Origin: Castanea sativa
Taxonomy: Eukaryota; Streptophyta; Magnoliopsida; Fagales; Fagaceae
Reading direction: 5' to 3'
Length of the DNA: 64,000 nt
Assembly: GCF_040712315.1 (NCBI RefSeq)
Contig: NC_134021.1
Location: 28,048,001 to 28,112,000, forward strand
Shown here: positions 57,100-64,000 of the stretch, piece by piece
How the letters are laid out: each line of letters begins with the position of its first letter
How positions within the stretch are numbered: position 1 is the first letter of the stretch
Translations under genes and position numbers: made by a program
Notes under the pieces: model-generated
Databases searched by the model: none
What the model was told of the DNA's origin: nothing
The model's input: the letters and a program-made list of their open reading frames with translations, nothing else

Positions 57100-58550
57100 A
57101 TGCAATTCATATTAGCACTAGAATCAATCATAGTAATGACATTCAATTCATATTCATAGCAAACAAAAATTTTAACTTTTGAAAACCATTTTGGAGGAAT
57201 TAGTTTGTTAATAAGATTGAGCCTATTACCATCTGTAGGAGCATTATCAGAAAGAGGAGCTTGTTCAGTGGGGCTGTCTCCCCCTCTCTGCTCATCAGGC
57301 TCACTATTAGTTTGTTCATTATCAAGTTGTTTATCAATTTTTGAAATTAACATTTCTTGTTTTAAGCTAAAGTTGTTATTTTTAGCATTCTTTAAATCAT
57401 CTTTTAGTTCAGCAATTTATTTCTTAATAATAGTAATTTCATGTTGTAAGTCACTGACAGTTATTTCTCTGGACTTCATTTTATTAAACCTTTCTAAGGT
57501 CTCATCAAGACTTATCTTTGATTTCTTCTTTTTATCATTTTTCTCTTTAACCAAAGTTTTCTTGAACTTTTTTAGATATTCTTCTTTAAGCTCAAGATAA
57601 TCAATTTGGCTTATCAAATTTATTAGCAAATTTTCTTGTTCTTCTCCTTTGGTTAGAACATTAATTGTTTTGCGACCTTCGGGTAGAACATTAATAGTAT
57701 TACAACAAGAGTCTCTACAACCAATTTTAATATTAGGGGAATCAGAAGGTTCATCAGTAGAATGATAGCTAGAATTAGTTGAGGAGAGAATATCATTATC
57801 TGATGAAGGATTGAATCAAAAGATTGTGATTCAAGAATTTGAATCAGATCTTCTTTATCACTATCATTGATTTTTAACATATTAAACTTGTTTTTCAATT
57901 TACCAAGTTTTTTGCTGCAGTCTTTACTAAAGTGACCATATTTTCCACAATTAAAACAGTTTCCTTTACCAAGTTTCTGCTTATTCTTTTTCTTATAAAC
58001 AATTTTCTTTTTAGCATAAAAATCATTAGGTTTAGTAAATCGTTTTTTTTTTTTTTTTTTGTCTTTTATATTTGTAATCTTTATGGATTTTATCATGTTT
58101 CTTATTTCTCTTTTGCCTAGAAGAGGCAATACGGGGTAAACCATATTGCTCACAGAAATTGTCCATTTCATATTTAGCCTTTTTACTATTTTTTAACTGC
58201 TGTTTTTAACATTTTGTTATCACTTCACATGTTAAGACCAAGTTTTTAATAGTGCTAAAAATATCACCATATGTTAAATCATCATGATTAATAATACCAT
58301 TTTTATCAGTTAATTCTTCTTTTACCTTATGAGCAAAAAAAGGAGGTAGTCCAGCAAGAAACTTCTCTTTCCAATAAGGTTTCAAGCAATCTTTCCGAAG
58401 CATTACTCTGGAAATAAAAACATCTTGGTACCATCTATAAATAGTAGGGCAAAACAAATTGTTTAAATAGTCACTAATACGGAAAGAAATATTAGAAGGA
58501 GCTCCAACAAAACATGAAGCACTAATTTTGAGCTCTGTTTGCATAAACTG
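57100..58550 (-). mobile_element. Endogenous pararetrovirus fragment (Caulimoviridae-like)
   Basis: A fossil part of a capsid-to-protease region, read on the minus strand. The capsid core lies at 58,206-58,553 (short landmarks: YLNNLFCPTIYRWYQD, FLAGLPPFF). A lysine-rich stretch and the knuckle CFNCGKYGHFSKDC lie at 57,920-57,990, a coiled-coil-like segment at 57,417-57,629, and a protease-like start at 57,100-57,200 in which the usual Asp-Ser-Gly is Asp-Ser-Ser. No RT is present. The pieces are in several frames with stops between them, and both ends are cut by other elements, so it is inert. Genus is not assigned; a petuvirus/florendovirus relationship is plausible. Confidence 0.75.
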
Positions 58551-61500
58551 CATGTGCTATCTTCAACTATTTTTTGGCGAGACAAGTTTTCCTTTGTTGG
58601 CAAAATGTCCTGCCAAAACCTCCATCCAAAAATTTTTATCTTGTTAGGCAGCTTACTCTTCCAAATTCTCTGCCAAATCAGTCCATCATCAGACCTCCTT
58701 GAGCTTTGTCCCACCCCACTTTCCTCCTAAAAAATCAAGCTTGCTGTGTGATAACCAGATTTCACCGAACACTCCCCTTTTTTGTTTGGTAACCACATAA
58801 TGGCATCCGAAAAATATCTTCTACTCAAAGGTACTCGGACTATAGCCTCAACATCCACCCTGTGAAAATTTGCATCAAGAAAGCCTCAGTCCCAGTCATG
58901 CGTTTCCCAATCAATGAGGTCTAAAACTCTCCATCCCTGATTTTCAGTCAATGGTAGATGTAAAATCTCATTTTTTTGGATAATTAGGAATCCAATGATT
59001 GTGAGAAACCTGAATCGATGAACCATCCCCTACTCTCCAACAACACTCTTTTCTCAAGATTGGTTGAGTAGCTATCAAACTTTTCCAAACAAAAGAACTA
59101 TTCGGCACATCAGTGGCTTCCAAAAAGCTGTTCCTTGGGAAATACCTTGCTTTGAAGCACTCATACAGCAAAGACCCATCTCCGTGTAATAACCTCCACC
59201 CCTTGCTTTGCTAGCATAGCCAAATTGAAGCATCTATATCTCTACAAACCATGCCACCCTCTTTTTTTGGTTGGGTTAACGCCTTCCCATTTTTCCAATG
59301 AATTTTCCTTTTGTTAACTTGTCCCCACCAAAATCTAGCGCACATGGTATTAGGTCGTTGCAGAGCTTTATCGGTAGCAGAAGAACTCCCATTGTATATG
59401 TAGGAATGGATTTCCCCACCGCTTTGAGGAGTATCTCCTTGCCCGCTCTAGACAATAATTGTCCTTTCCATCCCTGAATCTTCTTCCAAACCCTATCTTT
59501 CAAAAAATAGAAAGTTTGAACTTTGCTCTCCCCACCAAAGTCGGCAGCCTAAGATAGGACTCAAAACGTTCAACTTCCTTGATTCCCAGTGTTGTCTTAA
59601 TACTCTCCCTTTGTTCACCCTCTGTATTGCCACTAAAATAGACAGATGATTTTTCAAGATTAATGCGTTGACCCGATGCCGTTGCATATGTATTTAGTAC
59701 ATCAGAAATAGCTTGCACTTCCTCCTGGTTAGCCTAGCAAAACAGCAGTGAATCATATGCAAATAACAAGTGAGATAAACGAGGTGCTCTCCTCCAAATA
59801 GAAACACCATAAATCCTCCCTTCTGCTTGTGCCTTTGCTAACAAAGATGAAAAGCTCTCTACACACAACAAAAACAAATAAGGTGATAAAGGGTCTCCTT
59901 GTTGGATCCCTCTAGAGGGTAGAATGTTACCATATGCCTTCCCATTAATGTGAACTGAGGAGGTAGGAGTTGTCACACAGCTCATAACTCTATCAACCCA
60001 TGCTTTAAGTAGGCCCAATCTGATCATAATACCCTTCAAGAAAGTCTACTCAACCCGATCATATGCTTTGCTAATGTCCAATTTCAGTGCCAGAGAACCC
60101 CTTCTACCCGATCTTCTACTGTGCATAGTATGCAGAGTCTCATACGCCACTAATACATTGTTAGTAATTAGATGACCTGGGACAAATGCACTTTAGGTAG
60201 GAGATATCAACTGAGGGAGAATGAGCTTCAATATATTAGCCAACACCTTAGAAATAACTTTATATATAAGATTACAAAGGCTGATAGGCCTGTAATCAAT
60301 CATTCTTTCAGGCGACTTAACTTTAGGAATTAGAACAATATGAGTGTAATTAATATCAGGCAGCATGGTTCTATTATTTTGAAAATCTAATACAAGAGCA
60401 CACACATTATCACCCACAATATGCCAAAACTTTTGATAAAAGAGAGCATTCATACCATCAAGTCCAGGAGCCTTTGTTGATCTCATTTGGAACAACGCAA
60501 CTTTGATTTCTTCCGCACTATATTCACCGGACAACACTTCTAGCATATCCGAGGTCACTTTGTGTGGTACCGCATTAAGACATTCTTCCATCTGATCACA
60601 TCCACCTGAACTAAAAATTGACTCAAAATAATTTGTCGCCACCCCAGCAATCCTCTATATCTTCTACCCAACTCTGCTATTGATTTCTAATTCCTTGAAT
60701 AAAATTTCAGCGTCTTCGTTGGGAGGCCTTTGAATGGAAAAACTTTGTGTTTTTATCCCCATGTTTCAGCCAAAAAAACTCTAGAACATTGATGCCAATA
60801 TATCTCCTGCTTGATGAGAAGATCATCTAATCTCTTACTAACATGTAAGGACTCGGCCTTGTTCTCCTCAGTTGGTGCACTTGCATTTAACAACTTTACC
60901 TGTTCCTACAACTTTTTGATTTCTTCTGTATCTGGGTGGGTCTTCGCAGCACCCCATGCAAACAAACTTCCCCCACAACCCTTGATTCTCTCCTGTATTG
61001 CTTGCATAGCCGAACTTGCCCCACTCACCGTACGCCATGCCTCATCCACTGTCTTCTCATAGTCATCCCATAACAACCACGATTCTTCAAATCTGAAACC
61101 CTATGCTCCATTGACCTAAAACCCTCTATCTGTTCTAGTTTGCAAGATCAGCGGGAGGTGATCTGAGGAGTGTGACACTAGATGCATTATCGTAGTAGCA
61201 GGAAATTTCTGCTTCCACCTAGCATTACTTACTGCTTTATATAATCGCTGCCTTGTATTTGCACTCCTCGGTCTTTTATTATTCCATGTGAAAGGGTAAC
61301 CCCGAAATCCCAAATCAATTACGCCACATGACTTTAGTGCCAAGCCAAACTCCTCCATCTACTTAGAAGTTGGTGGAAGAAATCTCCAATACAACACCAA
61401 GGGCCTTCCACCAACGTGGACAGATGAGAAAGGAGAGCCAATGATCACGTCTTTTGACTAGCCTTAGGGCCAACCATAGAAGCATGTTAAATTCCATTGA

Positions 61501-61925
61501 AAGCCATCATCTTCCTCCACTGTAGCTAGGATGTGGTTCTCCGTGTAATTAATCACATCAAGCTTCACCTCAAGTTTCCAAAGTAAAGCCAGATCTCCCC
61601 CTGAATTTGGCTTTTAAATGATAAGCTTGTTCCTAAAAGGCAATTCTCTACAATGTCTATCAAATCCTTCCTTATCCAAGCATGTTTCCATTAAAAAATA
61701 CACTGTGGGTACTTGCTCCTTCACCATTTTGTGAAGGCTACGAACTGTCCAAGGGTTCCCAAGCCCTTGGCAGTTCCAAATTAAGAGCCTCCTTGCGATA
61801 AACAGGGGTGGTTCTCCCCCCCCCCCCCCAATCGTTGTGGTCATCTGTGAACTCTCCTCGATCTTCTCACGTTTCCTTAGGTTTCCGTCAGTGTTCAATT
61901 CCACTTCAATCTCCTTTTGATGCAC
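58530..61925 (-). pseudogene. LINE ORF2: endonuclease and reverse transcriptase
   Basis: The endonuclease starts LLIWNCQGLGNPWTVRSL (61,614-61,925) and continues to IDLGFRGYPFTWNNKR and SDHLPL (61,116-61,358). RT follows with STKAPGLDGMNALFYQKFW and IPKVKSPERMIDYRPISLCN (60,193-60,642), then GIQQGDPLSPYLFLLC and the catalytic block FAYDSLLF (59,734-60,039), in which the first Asp of FADD is Tyr. Next are GKEILLKAVGKSIPTY (59,276-59,503), WRVGDGSSIQV (58,968-59,171) and WRFWQDILPTKENL...CSLCKQ (58,530-58,714). Several frameshifts and the Asp-to-Tyr change leave it inactive. Confidence 0.88.
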
Positions 61926-61934
61926 TCCACGTTT

Positions 61935-63198
61935 ACCCAGGCTGTGTGGCTTAGTCGTTGCACTCCTATCCTACCCACACACCATACGAGTAATCCTTTT
62001 CCATGTGGGCCGAATTTTAAGTGACATAAACCCATCTGATTTCAACTTCTCCACGAGCTCAACAACTGGATTCAGATCATCTCCCTCATTTTTTGAATTT
62101 GAGTCATCCACGTTTCCCTCATCCTTTGAATTCAAAAAAGGGTATTTACTTCCTATCCACCCCGAGTCCAGCCAATCCATTTCTGTTTCTAACCTCCCCT
62201 CTATTTTGGATAAAGTTTCCCTGCCCCTCTCAATCCTTCCTTCTTTCTCAGGAATATCCTCCTCACTCCTCGGGATAATCCCTACAATATCAGGCTGTCG
62301 TTCTTCACTCTGCCATTGCCATGCACCGTGGAGTTGGTTTGCGCCGCCACATCCTTCTCATCCCGATCCTCATCATGTTGGACCCTTGAATCCGTTTCCA
62401 TCTCCTTTCTTAAGAAGCTTTGTCGATCTGACTTGCGCGTGAACGGTGACCAAGGACGGTCACCACTAGCTCGCAACCACTCCCCATATTGACAGTCAAC
62501 TTCCCCTCCATTTTTTGTAAAAGCAAAATAAGTAGCATAATGCTTGAGGTCATGACCCAATAATCCACAATAACGGCAGAACAAAGGCAACCTCTTGTAC
62601 TTGAAAGTAGCCCAGTTTTGCTGTTATTCAACCCCGAAAGAAAACCCCCACGTCTAATGGGCTTTGAAATAGGAAGAGCAACTTTAACTCTCATGAATAA
62701 ATTCTACCCGTCCTGTCTACGCCTCCTCTCTACCTCGACCACCATACCCAACCAACCTCCGACTTCCATTGCCACTTGAGGACAAACCATATCAAAAGGA
62801 GCACCCCATATCTGCACCCATAGAGTAACTGAGTCAAACTTTACATTTTTTGCCGTCATCCTTGATTGCCAACGCCGCAACATCAGTGCCTGATTGTCGA
62901 ACGTCCATGGGCCCTCTCTTATTGCTCGCTCCATATCAAACTTTGTATTGAATTTGAATTGAAACAAGTTTGACCCTACTTCCACTATTTGCAGTCCTTC
63001 ATTTATTCCCCACGCTTTCCTCAACATATTCTGAGCAGCTCTCTTGTTGAAAGGCTTGCATGTGAGAAACTTCCTAATTAGACTTTGAGGGCAACTCTCT
63101 ATTTCTTCTTTCCGACCCTCCTCCGAAATAACTATCACTTCTTCCTCATCCATAGTAAGCTTAATGTTCTCTAAACCGTGAATCACGTCTTCCGCCAT
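61935..63198 (-). pseudogene. LINE ORF1 (DUF4283 plus zinc knuckle)
   Basis: It starts MAEDVIHGLENIKLTMDE at 63,198. The DUF4283 region has LRKAWGINEGLQIVEVGSN, FDMERAIREGPWTFDNQALML and LWVQIWGAPFDM. A frameshift near 62,695-62,705 precedes the knuckle MPLFCRYCGLLGHDLKHY (62,540-62,590), whose last ligand is Tyr (codon 62,537-62,539). The tail to 61,971 is acidic and low in complexity. It would be an RNA-binding protein in an intact element. Confidence 0.85.
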
Positions 63199-63555
63199 TT
63201 CCTATGGAGTCTTCTATGGAGTTTTCCTATGGGTAGCTTTTCCTATGGAGTTTTCCGGTGATCTTGCCAGAACAATGGTGGTGGAATTGGTTAGGAGTGG
63301 TACCGGCAGAAGAGGATGGGAGAGTGATAGCATAAGAGAGAAAATGAAAAGAAAAGGGAGAAAATAAGTGAGCTAGCCAAGAGAGTGAGAGTGTGAGATG
63401 GTATTTGTGTGATGGGGAAGTGAGTGGGGTAAGTGGGCACGTGTGAAAGCAACTAAAAATCTGACCTTTTTTTTTTTTTTTTTTTTTCTCTTTTTTTCTC
63501 TTTAGTGGGCTGGGCTTGGCCGTTACGCCGGCACTTTTTTATAGATGGTGCCCAC
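63199..63555. other. LINE 5' flank and poly-T tract
   Basis: TCCTATGGAGT(C/T)TT words repeat at 63,200-63,260 just upstream of ORF1. A run of about 20 T (63,468-63,488) could be the A tail of another minus-strand retro-element or simple low complexity. No gene is seen. Confidence 0.5.
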
Positions 63556-64000
63556 TGATGATGCCGAAAATCGTCAGTGAGCTGCACAGTCCTCACGTGC
63601 CCAAAATAATACATTCCCAACACCGAAAAAGAAGACCTCAAGAGAGTACCCGTGTGGTACCGGCCAAATACCCTCCGAAGGTTAAGTCAGAAAACTGTCA
63701 CAACTCTAGAATGCCAGAGTTAGGGTGAATTATGCGTATCTTGGTTTCTGAGGGTTTTGGGTTTTTATAGTAGTGGGGGAACCGACTTCAGTTCCTTGGC
63801 GTAAAGGAATATTTTCTTGTAGAGAAGATCCTCATAAATGAGCATATTTTGTGGGATTCTTTCTATATAGAGATTCTGTTGACTAGGGTTAATCATGGAG
63901 CATAAGTTATTTCCATTTGAGGTTCCTTGAGGACCAAAAAAACCATGTAGGTGCCACGTGGCTTTTGCCACCGTCCACCTTAATGTTAGTCTACCTCCCT
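63556..64000 (-). mobile_element. LTR related to the Tat LTRs, cut by the window end
   Basis: It starts TGATGATGCCGAAAATC after GGTGCCCAC, matching the TGATGATGCAG start and primer-side sequence of 29,218. It continues with shared blocks (CACCTCCGAAGG-like, AGAATGCCAGAGTT, GAGGGTTTTGGGTTTTTATAG). It is a diverged family member. Whether it is solo or part of a full element cannot be seen. Confidence 0.75.

Larger units (their letters stand above)
58530..63198 (-). mobile_element. Second LINE (L1-type), 3'-truncated
   Basis: ORF1 (about 61,935-63,198) and ORF2 (about 58,530-61,925) are in the usual order. It is cut inside the zf-RVT region, where pararetrovirus sequence begins, so RNase H and the poly-A end are lost. 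No nested insertion interrupts it. It belongs to the same broad type as the LINE at 2,970-18,700. Confidence 0.9.

Noticed and set aside
62005..62442. 145-residue plus-strand frame
   Set aside because: It lies opposite the LINE ORF1 tail and zinc-knuckle region, whose minus-strand motifs are recognisable.

Overview
The window looks like a transposon-rich nuclear segment of a eudicot plant, probably a woody rosid; the exact taxon cannot be fixed from sequence alone. The signs are GT-AG introns with T-rich acceptors, plant-type LINEs (DUF4283/zf-CCHC_4 ORF1), Ty1/copia and Tat-type Ty3/gypsy retrotransposons, a pararetrovirus fossil and many MITEs. Only one intact cellular gene was found. No rRNA, tRNA, CRISPR array or bacterial-type operon is visible.

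Layout. 1-2,960 holds an LTR-like fragment, a MITE, a fold-back element and a 41-bp CACTA relic. 2,970-18,700 is one decayed minus-strand LINE broken by four later insertions: a solo copia LTR (3,484-4,848, TSD TCACC), an LTR-like insert (about 5,444-6,679), a complete-ended copia element (7,930-14,703, TSD ATGGC) and a decayed plus-strand copia 3' end with its LTR (about 15,400-17,703). 18,720-19,420 has AT-rich, Helitron-like sequence. 19,424-29,780 is a Tat-lineage Ty3/gypsy element on the minus strand. Between its pol and 3' LTR it carries a spliced, TATA-preceded antisense gene and a 20-copy minisatellite. 29,781-31,940 is intergenic, with a second copy of the MITE and of the Helitron-like sequence.

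31,940-38,520 is the single intact gene: a 5'UTR intron plus seven coding exons encoding a predicted 793-residue protein of the plant 'gar2-related / dilute-like domain' family. 39,332-50,880 is a MITE split by a 10.6-kb non-coding LTR element (LARD, 39,474-50,106, TSD ATCAT) with 2.2-2.3 kb LTRs and several tandem arrays. 51,170-57,097 is a 5'-truncated plus-strand copia derivative with gag and an extra 3' ORF but no pol. It has the same layout as the copia element at 7,930-14,703. 57,100-58,550 is an endogenous pararetrovirus (Caulimoviridae-like) fragment on the minus strand, wedged between that LTR and the truncated 3' end of a second LINE (58,530-63,198, minus). The last 445 bp are an LTR related to the Tat LTRs.

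The transposons do not cooperate with the cellular gene; they record successive nested insertions and decay. The most unusual structures are the antisense spliced gene and two-hairpin minisatellite of the Tat element, the extra-ORF copia family with CGATCGA-type motif clusters, and the coding-free LARD built from tandem arrays.
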